A stretch of 64,000 nucleotides of DNA from Trogon surrucura (taxonomy: Eukaryota; Chordata; Aves; Trogoniformes; Trogonidae): the NCBI GenBank assembly GCA_020746105.1, contig CM036617.1, positions 174,000,412-174,064,411 of the forward strand, written 5' to 3'. The position numbers were made by a program, and so were the translations under genes. The notes under the pieces were generated by a model that was not told the DNA's origin, searched no databases, and saw only the letters and a program-made list of their open reading frames with translations. This document shows, in pieces, positions 50,704 to 62,210 of the stretch (the first letter of the stretch is position 1; each line of letters starts with the position of its first letter).

Positions 50704-52117
50704 ACAGAATCACAGAATCAGAGTGTTAAAGGTTGGAAGGGACCTCAAAGACCATTTAGTCCAACACCCCTGCCAGAGCAGGATCACCTACAACAGAGCG
50801 CACAGGAACACATCCAGGCGGGTTTTGAATGTCTCCAGAGGAGACTCCACAACCTCCTGAGCAGCCTGTGCCAGTACTCTGTCACTCTCACAGTGAAAAA
50901 AGTTTTTTCTAATATTTTTATGGAACCTCCTATGTTCCAGCTTCCACCCTTTGCCCCTTGTCCTGACAATGGACACTGCTGAAAAGAGCCTGACTCCGTA
51001 CTCCTGACACTCCCCCTTGACATATTTATAAACATTTATGAGGTCACCCCTCAGCCTCCTCTTCTCCAAGCTAAAGATACCCAACTCCTTCAGCCTTTCC
51101 TCATAAGGGAGATGTTCCACTTCCTTAACCACCTTTGTGGCTCTGCGCTGGACTCTCTCAAGCACTTCCTTGTCCTTCTTGAGCTGAGGGGCCCAGAACT
51201 GGACACAATATTCCAGATGTGGCCTCACCAGGGCAGAGTAGAGGGGCAGGAGGACCTCTCTTGACCTACTTGCTACTCCCCTTCTAATACACCCCAGGAT
51301 GCCATTGGCCTTCTTGGCCACGAGGGCACATTGCTGGCTCATGGTCATCCTGCTGTCCACAAGAGCTCCCAGGTCCCTTTCCCCTGCACTGCTCTCCAGC
51401 AGGACAGTCCCCAACCTATACTGGCACATGGGGTTATTCTTTCCCAAGTGCAAAACTCTACACTTGCCCTTGTTGACCTGCATAGGATTTCTCCCTGCCC
51501 AGCCCTCCAGCCTGTCCAGGTCTCTCTGAATGGCAGCACAGCATTCAGGTGTGTCCACCACTTCTCCCAGTTTCGTGTCATCAGTAATCTTGCTGAGAAC
51601 ACTCTCTAATCCCTCATCCAGGTCATTGATGAATATACTAAAAAGCGCTGGCCTGAGCACTGACCCCTGAGGGACTCCACTGGACACAAGCCTCCAGCTA
51701 GACTCTGCCCCATTGACCACAACTCTCTGGCTTCTTCCCTTCAACCAATTAGCGACTGACCTCACTACTTGGTCATCCAGACCACACTTCCTCAGTTTAC
51801 CTATGAGGATGCTGTGGGAGACGGTGTCAAAGGCCTTGCTGATATCCAGATAGATCACATCCACTGCACGACCATCATCCATCCACCTGGTTATGTCTTC
51901 ATAAAAGGTTATCAGGTTGGTCAAACATGACTTCCCCTTGGCAAAGCCATGCTGACTACTCCTAATAACTTTCTTGTCTTTGATACGCTTAGAGACAGCA
52001 CCAAGGATAAGATGTTCCATCACCTTTCCAGGGATGGAGGTAAGGTTGACCGGTCTGTAGTTACCTGGGTCATCGTTCCTGCCCTTCTTATAGATTGGAG
52101 TGACATTCGCTGTCCTC
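50704..52117 (-). mobile_element. CR1 LINE, 5'-truncated, well preserved
   Basis: On the minus strand it starts at about 52117 (GACAGCGAATGTCACTCC, the codons for the family's [11 protein letters not shown]) and runs to the 3' end at 50704. There the plus strand shows CACAGAATCACAGAATCAGAG, the reverse of the ATTCTGTG octamer tail, preceded on the minus strand by the AATGGTCTTTGAGGTCCCTTCCAACC-type end. It belongs to the same subfamily as the copy at 36632 and has the longest open frame in the window, so it is probably the youngest CR1 here. Confidence 0.95.
50788..52023 (-). pseudogene. CR1 ORF2 reverse transcriptase, C-terminal 411 codons still open
   Basis: The frame stays open upstream of the first Met to the truncation point, so the Met at 52023 is not a true start. 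Visible parts: [20 protein letters not shown] (residues 30-49), motif [14 protein letters not shown] (58-70, catalytic-type Asp), GVPQGSVL (116-123) and the catalytic pair in KITDDTKLG (Asp148-Asp149). The family usually has FADD, so two residues before the aspartates differ. [12 protein letters not shown], the [11 protein letters not shown] thumb and [17 protein letters not shown] follow. Near the C-terminus [20 protein letters not shown] departs from the usual [20 protein letters not shown], which indicates two compensating frame changes. The endonuclease and RT N-terminus are gone, so no retrotransposition is possible from this copy. Confidence 0.9.
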
Positions 52118-52864
52118 CTTTTATTTTACTAGAAAAATTACTACGTTCAAGTTTGTAACAGCCCTACAGTTAGGGGAAAAAAAAAAAAAAAGTATTCTAA
52201 TGTAACAAGGGAACTCTGAATTGTATGGTACATATTAGGTTGCAGCATTCACCCAGACAGACAAGTCATGCAGTAGTTTTAGGTGGATTGGCTAGACTTT
52301 ACAATCTATGAAAAGAACCTTCCTCTGAATCTTTTGTCACTAGAAATTACCTGAAAACTAGGTAATCAGTTTTTGATGAGCTGCTTTAAAAGGCAGAGCA
52401 TAAAGACTGTGTATATAAATGTATGTGCATGCATGCAAAATAACTTCTATAGTTTCTTATCAGTCAATGAAGAAGTGATATCTTTTTTGAAACTGTACTT
52501 GTTAAGAAAAAAATGTATTTTTTGTTAGATTTATGCTAAAATTACTATAGTATTCCAAATCAAAAACTGAAAGAAAAAAAAACGTATTATATTCAGTAGT
52601 TGGGAAACAACTTGAAGGAGGATTCAGTTCCCACTTGTGTCTGGATTTCTACTTAGGTAAGAACTATGATAGAATCTCAGATAAGGTTATTGCAGACACT
52701 GTCGTTTTTAGTTGATTTATACAATTTGATAAAAAACACCAAGACTATAAGTAACTGAAAACCAAACCAAGTCTGTGTGAGCAAAATGCTTGTTCCTGGT
52801 ATATGAAAATGACTTTCACATTGATACTTTTGCAACAACTATCAATGTGATACAGATTGACATA
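52118..52864. other. Unique AT-rich DNA between two CR1 elements
   Basis: No gene or element recognised; an A run lies at about 52179-52191. The two flanking CR1s point away from each other. Confidence 0.5.
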
Positions 52865-53926
52865 TGAGACAAGTGACATGGTCTGCCTAGATTTGTGCAA
52901 AGCATTTATCACTGTCCCACACAATATTCTGATCTCAGAATTGGAGAAGCATGGATTTGATGTTTGGAGAGACATGGCTTTGCATTCCTCAGGGGTCAGT
53001 ACTGGGACCAGCACTGTTTAACATCTTTGTCAGCAACATGGATAGTGGGATTGAGTGCACCCTCAGAAAGTTTGCTGATGATACCAAGCTGTGTGGTGAA
53101 GTTGACATGCTGGAGGGAAGGGATGCCATCCAGAGAGACCTTGGCAGGCTTGAGAAGTAGGCCTGTGCCAACACCTTGAAGTTCACCAAGGCTGAGTGGA
53201 AGGTTCTGCACCTGGTTTGGGGCAATCTCAAGCACAAATACAGTCTAGGCAATGAGAGGATTGGAGGCCCTGAAGAGAAGAACTTGGGGTTACTGAAAAA
53301 CTGAATATAAGCCAGCAATGTGCTCGTGCAGACCAGAAAGTCACCCGCATCCTGGGCTGCATCACAAGTAACCAGCAGGTAAAGGGAAGTGATTCCCCCC
53401 CTCAGAGTACTGCATTCAGCTCTGGTGCCCCTAACAAAAAACCACATAGACCTGTTGGAGTGAGTCCAGAGAAGGATCACAGTAATGATTGGAATATTGA
53501 GCACCCCCCTATGAGGATGGTCTGAGACAGTTGTGGCTGTTTAGCCTAGAGAAAAGTAGGTTCCAGGGAGACCTTGTGTCAGGCTTCCTGTGTTTAAAGG
53601 AAGCATACAGGAAAGAAGGGAAGGAATTCTTTATCAGGGAGTGTAGTGATAGAATGAGAGGTAACAGTTTCATACTGAAAGAGGGTAGATTTAGATTAGA
53701 TATTAGGAGGAAATTCTTTCCTGGGAGGGTGGTCAGAGACTAGGACAGTTTGGCTAGAAAAGTTGTGGAAACCCCCTCCCTGGAAGTGTTCAACACCAGG
53801 TTGGATGAGACTTTGAGCAACCTGGTCTAGTGGAAGGTGTCTGCCCATGGCATGGGATTTGGAACTAGATGATCTTTAAGATCTCTTGCAACCCAAACCA
53901 TTCTACGATATGATTCAATGATTCTA
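52865..53926 (+). mobile_element. CR1 LINE, 5'-truncated, moderately old
   Basis: The remnants begin with DMVCLDLCKAFITVPHNIL (RT motif A). After a gap they continue with [20 protein letters not shown] and FADDTKL (53065 region, catalytic pair intact, open frame 52951-53160), then [13 protein letters not shown] stop follows, and a frameshifted C-terminal part includes LFSLEKSRFQGDLV and DRMRGNSFILKEGRFRLDIRRKFF. The 3' end reads GATGATCTTTAAGATCTCTTGCAACCC and decayed ATTCTATG octamers to about 53926. It belongs to a different subfamily from the copies at 36632 and 50704. Confidence 0.9.
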
Positions 53927-56900
53927 TATAATGTTTTACATGTTACAAGTATTTAGCACTGTGAAAAAACTCTGAAAGAAATATGCAGATAATTGTTGAA
54001 ATTCGTCATTGTTACTCTTCATGCTTAAAATTAACATGTCAATTATTTGATCGTGATGGTGCATTTATGATGATTACTTATAAAAACTTTCTGCATAGTG
54101 TAAAAATATTTCATCACATAGTATCATTTTTCATGTTTAAGATGTGTTTATTGAGAATGTTGTTGCCATTTGAACAATGCTAGTGCTATCTCCTAAATAT
54201 CACTATTCTGTTTAGAAATTTCTGTAAGAAAATTATTCTTTAACAACTTTAACAATCCATACCAAACCTGAGATTACTTTTTCAGACTGGATAAAAGAGC
54301 ACTGGACAGCTAGTCATCTATTTTGTTATGTTAACTAACCTTGTTACTGTTCTGAAAGAAATATGTTTTTTTTTTCTCCAAATATATGTCAACTTTTTCA
54401 TCTTTTGTTACAGACTAATATCATCTAAGACAAAATTTCAAGATTTCTCCCATAAAATGCCATCTCTTCTTATTATATTCTTGGGAGCACAAAGAACAAT
54501 GAGATCAATTCTTCTAGTTATCCTGACTGAGGTTTATTATCTTGTAAACAAGTCTAGGAGATATAAGAGGTTTTGCTTAGTTTTTCAGTTCTACAGTACA
54601 GTTTTTCGTATATTTTTGTGGATTTACATTACTTCCAAGTGCTCTTGATTATTATTTTCGTATTGGCAGATGGATAATGATTACATAACTCCAATGTATT
54701 TTCCCAAGGGAAATGAAAAGAAAGATTAGGCAAAATATTGAAAAAGCTGTGATAACTTCTACAGGGAGCTAAGAATATTAAAGAATAACTGAAGGTTTCA
54801 TGTGGAGGAACCCATATCATCTTTTCCTCAAGGAGTTTTACTTTGGAAGAAGAGTGATATTCTTGCTGGGTTTTCAGCTATAGCTAAATAGGTCAATTTT
54901 AACTCAGCTTGTCGTCCTACAGCTTTGGGCAGAAGTGAGCATGTGCACAGCATACATATTTTTTTTTGTAATAGAAATATCTTTTCTTCTGAATTCTGCC
55001 ATTTGTGTTTCTTTTCAGAAATTCCTGCTTTTACTTACAGAAAAGAGCATGCTATTAACCAACTCTCTTTTTCAGATGTTATTCTTAATTTAGAAACCAC
55101 ACCAGACAAGAATCACATTTTCAAATGATTTTATACTAGTTCCCTAAGAGTATACAAGATAGTATACATTTAAAAAGTATAACTGATACAACCAGATGCA
55201 TGACAATCATTGTTTTAATGAATATATGTTAGAACACCACATTCCCTAAATGGATAAAATCAAGTTAATGTTGTAAAGCAAATAAGTTTATTAAGTAAAA
55301 CTTTTAAATTACTGTGTAAGTTATCCAAGAACAAATTACTGGAGACCTGAAAATCAGTTGTGTGGAACTGTGCCATCATTCTTTACCTACAGACTTTCTG
55401 CATGTCTAATATGACATCATGTACTGGAGTGTGAGGTATGCATGCATATGCATGACACCGTCTTCCTTTCTTGTCTGGAGACTCATCCTACCACTCCCGT
55501 AAAACCCTAGTGAGCTCTCACAGGACATTTGGTAGCATACAGCTTCATGATGCCTGAGGTCAGGCTCTGAAATTTATAGACATGGCTTCAGATGATGTTC
55601 TCTCCAGGAAAACATCCTTTCAGTTCAAAAATCTGAATTCCCTTTCAGTGATGCGTTTCTTATCAGCCTTTATTTTATTTTCCTTCTAGAAATCTCCCAC
55701 ACTCAAACTAATTCATTTTTCCAATAGGAAACCCACACTGGGGGCCTAATGGAAGAAAAATTTTGGTCCCCAGAAAGGCTCAGACTCCCTGTCAGTATTC
55801 TACAGCTTATGTACTGTGCAATAACAACACTCCAGGTACACTATGTGGTTACATATATCCATTTGAGATTGTGTTTGTCCTTTCTGTCAGAGTGTAGATA
55901 TTTAGAACTTGAACATTAACCATCAGAACTTTCTGTTAAAGAAACCTCATCTCCTGGATCCTTGATCCAGACACTTGGGATGGTTGGTAAACCTTATATT
56001 GAGCCTCTACCAATCTACATACTTCTGTACTCATGTAGGAAATTGTTGTTCTTGTCTCAAGTAATTTCCAACAAGAAAGGAGGTTGGATAGTTATGAAGG
56101 TTTTCAAATCCCATCTAAAACAAGAGAGCATTTTCTCAAAAAGAAAAAAAAGAGTATAATTTAGTCCCTAAGGTGCCTTTATGTACCTGCACTCTGCAAC
56201 AAGAATACAAGGAGCTTCTTTCACTCTAGGAGTGGTCCTAAAGAGTCTTAAACTTATAGTTTTGGTATTTAAATTCCACAGCATAAATTTCTCCATGTAA
56301 GAGATCTTGAACTGCATGCTGGGCTGTGTTAGCACTTTTGATGAGACAGCAAAACTCTATCTCAGAGTATTGGATATGAAACAGCTTCTTACAACAGTCC
56401 TGTGAAATTCTAACCACAGTTACAAGAAACAGAACTATCAAAAATGTGACTACACTGCACAATGGCATTCAGAGATAACACATTTTGGTAAACTTGTCCC
56501 CTTTTTTTTGTATTTGAAGGTCTTAGAGAGTTATGTTCAGGAAATCATGAATTCTATGGGGTTACTGCTTGTAATGTGTGTATCACCTGAATACAGAAAA
56601 AACTATTCGGTATCTATAGGTCTTATAAATATAACCATACAGAAAAAAAAAAATTGATTTTTTTTTTGGTTTTCACAGAAGATTTAAAGCATGTGGCAGA
56701 AGAGCAGTTCTCTGACTGAGTTAGATCTGAAAGGGCATATGTATGTTCTGCCCTACATAGCTCTATCAAATGCAAAAAAGGAGGTTTGAAAGTGTAAAAA
56801 GTCTCAGTTTTGAATGCCTGAGTGTATACATACAGTCACTGTGAGAATGTACTTTTGGGCTATATATCGAATACAATATACTGGTTGCTTAGTTCTTTTC

Positions 56901-59387
56901 CATTTTTATTTCCTTACAGTTTGATCTGTGGTCTATGTGCTCTAGTCCAAAACATTCAAGTATATCCTAGACATTAGTCTTGGACTTAGTTCTTGCTTCC
57001 TGTCATAGCTCAAAGGGAGGACTACACATCAGTCAGTTTGGATTTTTGTTGAAAAATTGACACAAAATAAAGTCTCTTGAAAATAAGTAAAACAACAACA
57101 AAAATCTTTTATTCTGGCAATTAACTATCACTCATTTTTATCTGTCTTCTATTTTGAAGGTACCATGCCTAATAGGATTCACTTGTCGTACCAAATACAT
57201 TCTTAGAGGAATTTCAAATCAGAATTTAATTATACTTGTCATCTTTAAGATCCTTTCCGGCAATGACCATTTCTTGTAAATGCAGTGTCCTTTGTAATGG
57301 CTATCCCATGGTAAATCTCCCTAAATCTTCTTCCTATTTTACTTTGATATTAAGCATTTCTTACATGCATATTCATAGTGTAGCAGCATATATATGTATT
57401 AGTTAGGAAATGGGACTCTTAGAAGATGGACAAACCAATTTTAAACTACACTACTTGTAAATGTTTAATCCTTTTGATAAATCCAATCAGTTCTTAGTAT
57501 CAATTCAATGCGTCATCATTATTATATATACAAAACTGTTAGCCTTCAGCATGTACATTCTACTTTAGCTGAGAATATATAATATTGTAGACTTGAAGCT
57601 GTATAATTAGCAGTGATGTTTACTGTCCCTGTTGGTTTTAGCAACTTAACGAAAGAACTCACAACAGAAGTGGGCTTTTTTTGCTTCACTTGGGAAGTGG
57701 GTAAGGCAAGCTGAATTTCTCTCAGATTTAGGGAGGGAATGATCCCTGACTACTCACTTCCTAGATGTGTTCCCTATTTTAGTAGCTATTTTTATACAAA
57801 AGCAGACTCTGTGGCCATCAGCATTTTAAAAAGAGTGATAGCTGCCCAATTATATATATATCCACAGAAGAGGGGACTCAGTGCTCTGAATTCAGAGTGG
57901 ATGTATTTGATAGCAATCTTTTATCAGGTGTCTAAATTCAGGAGGGAAAACTTGCTCTTCGATCAATATGTCTGACTGGCAAACTTGGGAAGGCTTAGCA
58001 CTTAAAATTTGGAGACACTCTCTGGAGACATATAGCTTTCACTAGAGACAATACTGATTGTGCTCCTAAGGGAGATACCTGAACTACCCATCCAAATCTA
58101 AGGAGAGTGAGCAAAATACATGCTCTGATTCTGGATATGTGCCTCTGTGACACAGTGAGAACATTTGGCAGTGGATCCTGTTTATTTTGCAGTGCAATGC
58201 ATAATTCCTCCCACTGCAGCCAGACACCAGAAAGGGCAGGGTTCCAAACTGAGACTGTCTCAGTATCCCTCATCTTTGCTAAAACTAAACCTTAGTCTCA
58301 ACTCCTTTTATCAGAGAATAAAAACACTTGGGCTCAGTTGCCCTTGTGTGCAACTGTTCATAGGTGGTCCTTGTGCCCATCTTCCACACCCAGCCAAAGC
58401 ATTTGTTCAAGGATAACGTATAAGCTTTTCCTAAGCACCTCATTTAAATATTTATTGTAGTGATACTCAGCATTTACATAACTATTATATGCATTATACA
58501 GCACTTCAGTAAGAATGACCTGTAGGGTCAGCATTTCTTGGCAGTTGATGACTGTCTAGAGGAATTTGCCCCTAAAGCAAGGTAGTCATTAACTGTGAGA
58601 AAGTATTAATCCCAGAGGCCATTATTTATAAACCATGCAAAATTAAGAATATACGAAGTACCATTTTCCTACATCTACTACATCTCCTGCTCTCTATGTG
58701 AGGCTGCTTACCTACTTTTCTAGTAGTTAATGACTGATATTGTAGCAATAGGAAATCACGGCTTCATTTTTTCAGTTGCTGACTGAAAAGACTAAATAAT
58801 TGGAATTTTAGGTTAATCTTAACACTATATCTTATTTTCTTCATTAAGACGAGTGAATAGGCAAGACATGCTTTTTTTTCCTATTATATTTTTTAAAAAA
58901 ATTGCTTAAAGAAAAAAAAACAACCCAGTTTCCATGTAGCTCCATTCAGTCCATGCAAAATATTTTACTTAGATATCTTTTGTATCACTTATGTACCAAT
59001 TTGGGTGTTTTTTTTTTCTTTCTGTGTTCTTTAACCTGTTTCTTTTTCCATTAGAAATATTGTAAATATTCCAAATTTCCTTACATTATGTATTACAAAT
59101 CTCTCATATAAACCAGATGCATTTTTTTCCCTGACAAAGTTACCTACTCATGGACAAAGCCATTGTACAGACAGGTTTAACATATTGTGTCACTGAAACA
59201 AAAAATTTGCTCTTCCAAATTTTGGCGTTTCTTGACAGTATTCTTAGAACTGTATCTAACTGTGAAGCTTTTGTTACACGGAAGCATCAAGGATTTACTT
59301 TTCACATTAATAAATGATTTCACATCAATAAATGATGGAATGTACCTATCTGGATATTTTAATAATAAGATGCTCTTATTTATTTGG
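53927..59387. other. Unique AT-rich DNA, no gene seen
   Basis: About 5.4 kb with no recognised exon, RNA gene or transposon. The open frames at 54328-54648 (plus, 106 codons), 57739-57975 (plus) and 57995-58273 (minus) show no known motif. Confidence 0.5.
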
Positions 59388-59784
59388 CTGAGAGAGATGG
59401 GGTTGTTCAGCCTGGAGAAGTCTCCGAGGAGATCTTATAATGGCCTTCAAGTACCTGAAGGGGGTCTACAGGTATGCTGGGAAGAGGTTGCTTACAAGGG
59501 CATGTAGTGACAGGATGAGAGGCAATGTTTGTAAACTAGTGCAGCGAAAATTCAGACTAGATAGCAGGAAGAAGATCTTTACAATGAAGGTGGTGAAACA
59601 CTGGAACAGGTTGCCCAGAGAGGTGGAGGCTCCATCCCTGGAGGCATTCAAGGTCAGGCTTGATGGGTCTCTGAGCAACCTGATCTAGTTAAAGATGTCC
59701 CTGCTCACTGCAGAGGGGTTGAGCTATGTGACCTTTAAAGATCCCTTCCAACCAAATGGATTCTATGATTCTGTGGTTATTCTG
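59388..59784 (+). mobile_element. CR1 LINE 3' end
   Basis: The plus strand codes for the last part of ORF2. A stretch like the family's GLFSLEKxxRRSYNGLQVPEGG is followed, after a frame change near 59440, by CSDRMRGNVCKLVQRKFRLD and a KKIFTMKVVKHWNRLPREVEAPSLEAFKVRLDGSLSNLI terminus ending at 59688. The 3'UTR and GATTCTATGATTCTGTGG tail follow. This RMRGN/RFRLD type is like the copy at 52865. Confidence 0.9.
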
Positions 59785-59839
59785 AATAGTGTTTTGAAGA
59801 TAGAGCTCTGTCAATATAGATCTGCAAATATTCAGAAAA

Positions 59840-62210
59840 TCATGTCACAGAATGATTTGGAAGATCATCTAGTTCCAGCCCCTCTGCATGGGCAAAGATA
59901 TTTCCACCAGACTAGGTTGCTCAAAACCTCATGCCTTGAACATTTCTGGGGAGGGGGCTTTCACTACTCTGGGCAACCTGTTACAGTGTCTCACTACCCT
60001 CACAATAAAGTATTTCTTTCTAATATCTAATCTGAATCTATCCTCATTCAATTTGAAACTGTGATGCCTCATTCTAGCACCACATTCCCTGACAAAGAGT
60101 CCCTTCCTGTCTTTCTTTTAGGTTCCCTACAAGTACGGGAAGGCGGCTATAAAGTCTCCCCAGAGTCGTCTTTTCTCCAGGATTAACAACCCCAACTCTC
60201 TCAGCTTGTCCTTGTAGGGACGGTGCTCCAACTCCTTGGTCATCTTCGTGGCCCTCCTCTGGACTCACTCCAACAGGTCCATGTCCTTCTTACGCTGAGG
60301 GCTCCGGAGGTGAACACAGGACTCCAGGTGGGGTCTCACGCAAGAAGAGTAGAGAGGCAGATTCACCTCCCTTCACCTGCTTGCCACGCTTCTCTTGATG
60401 CAGTCCAAGATACAGTTGGTTTTCCAGGTTGTAAGAACATCACTGGCTTGTATTCAATTTTTTATCTATCAACACCCCCAAGCACTTTTCTGCAGGGCTT
60501 CTCTTAATTCACTTGTCATCCAGCCTGTATTTATGCTTGGGACTGCCCTGACCCAGGTACAGGACCTTGCACTGAGCCTTGTTGAACTTCATGAGGGTGG
60601 CATGGGCCCACTTCTCAAGCATGTCAAGGTCTCTTTCCTTCCAGCATCTTCCACCATCCCTTCCTTCCAGCATGTGTCAATAGCACCACATACCTATCAT
60701 GAACAAACTTGCTGAGGGTACACTCAGCATGTCCGTGTGGTAAACTAAGATGTTCAAAATACCGGCCCCTGGTGAACACCACTTGTCACTGGTCTACGCT
60801 TGGACATCAAGTTGTTGACCACAACACTTTGAGTGTGACCATCTAGCCAATTCCTTATCCACCAAGTAGTCCATCTGTCAAATCCACATCTATCCAATTA
60901 CAGAGACCAGAATGTTGTGAGGGACAGTGCCAAATGTTTTGCACAAGTCCAGGTAGATAATGTCCTTTGCTCTTCTCTTATCCACTAGTTTTATAACTGC
61001 ATCATAAAAGACTACCAAATTTGTCAGGCATGATTTGCCCTTAGTGAAGTCATGTTGGCTGTCATCGGTCACCTCTTTACTTTGCAAGTGCCCTAGCATA
61101 GTTTCCAGGAGGATCTTTCTCTGTGATTTTTCCCAGTCCAGAAGTAAGACTGACTGGCCTGTAGTTGTTAAGGTCTTCCTCTTTTCCCTTTTTAAAAATG
61201 GGGGATATGTCTCCTGTTTTCCAGTCAGCAGGAGCTTCACTGGACTACCACTACTTCTCAGGTTTGATGGATAGTGCCTTGGCCAGTTTCTTCAAGACCT
61301 ATGGGTGCACCTCATCAGGTCCCACGGACTTAGAATCATTGAATCATTTAGGTTGGAAAAGACTTATGTGATCATTGATTCCAAGTGTTAACCTAGCAAA
61401 CAAAGTCCTCCACTAACCCATATCACTAAGCACCACATCTACATGTCTTTTAAACACCTCCAGGGATGGTGACTCAGCCACTTCCCTGAGCAAATATTCA
61501 AATGTTTGACAACCCTTTTAATAAAGATTTTTTTCCTAATATCCAATCTAAACCTCTCCTGGCATTACTTGAGGTCATTTCCTCCTGTCCTGATGTGGTA
61601 CACGTGGGAGAAGGGACAAAGCCCCACCTCACTACAACCTCCTTTCTGATAGTTTTAGGTAAGGTGTCCCCTGAGCCTCCTTTTCTTCAAGTTAAACAGC
61701 TCTAGTTCCCTCAGCTGCTCCTCATAAGGCTTGTACACCCTCAGGATCCTCAGAGGTACTTGAACATGATCTTCTCCCACAGTGGCGGATTCGTCATTCT
61801 CCCAGTCGCTGGCATTGCCTTTGATGACTTGGGCAGTGTCTGGAGCACCCGCCAATGAAGGTTGCGGTGAAAATAATATTGAATACCTCAGCCTTCTCCA
61901 TGCCGCATATAACCAGGTCTCCCATTTGCTTCCAGAGAGGATCCACATTATCCTTTCTCTTCATTTTATCAGAAATATACCTCTAGAAGCTTTTCTTGTT
62001 ACACTTTTGCAATGTAACCCTGACCAGGTTTAATTTTGTCAGTACTTTGACTTTTCTAACTTGATCCCTGGCTACTCACAATTTGTCTGTATTCCTCCCA
62101 GACCACCTGTCTTTGCTTCCACCTTCTATAGGCTTCCTTTTTGTGGTTGAATTTGTCCATTTACTTGAGTTTGCCTTGTTAATCTACACAGGTCTTCTGG
62201 CTTTATATTC
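59840..62210 (-). mobile_element. Outer CR1 LINE, long and old, split by a nested CR1
   Basis: On the minus strand the element enters at about 62210 in the linker between endonuclease and RT (plus strand CACCTTCTATAGGCTTCCTTTTTG, CCTCTAGAAGCTTTTCTTGTTAC, AATACCTCAGCCTTCTCC). It runs to 61731, is interrupted, and resumes at 61331. There the RT start and fingers are visible on the minus strand ([40 protein letters not shown]; open frame 61240-60890). The C-terminal region follows to the 3' end at 59840. With the insert removed it is ~1.97 kb. Many frame breaks and a small internal duplication near 60637-60672 (TTCCTTCCAGCAT) mark it as old. Confidence 0.85.
61332..61730 (-). mobile_element. Nested CR1 LINE inside an older CR1, same orientation
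   Basis: The plus strand begins AGAATCATTGAATCATTTAGG, followed by TTGGAAAAGACTTATGTGATCATTGATTCCAAG, the reverse of a CR1 3' end. It ends in reversed codons for YEEQLRELELFNLKKRRLRG. On both sides the outer CR1 is continuous: GGACTT stops at 61331 and TTGTACACCCTCAGG picks up at 61731. The overlap is too short (one or two bases) to define a target duplication, which is usual for CR1. Confidence 0.85.

Noticed and set aside
54328-54648. 106-codon plus-strand open frame with hydrophobic stretches
   Set aside because: The hydrophobic residues follow from T-rich sequence; there is no known family or regulatory context.
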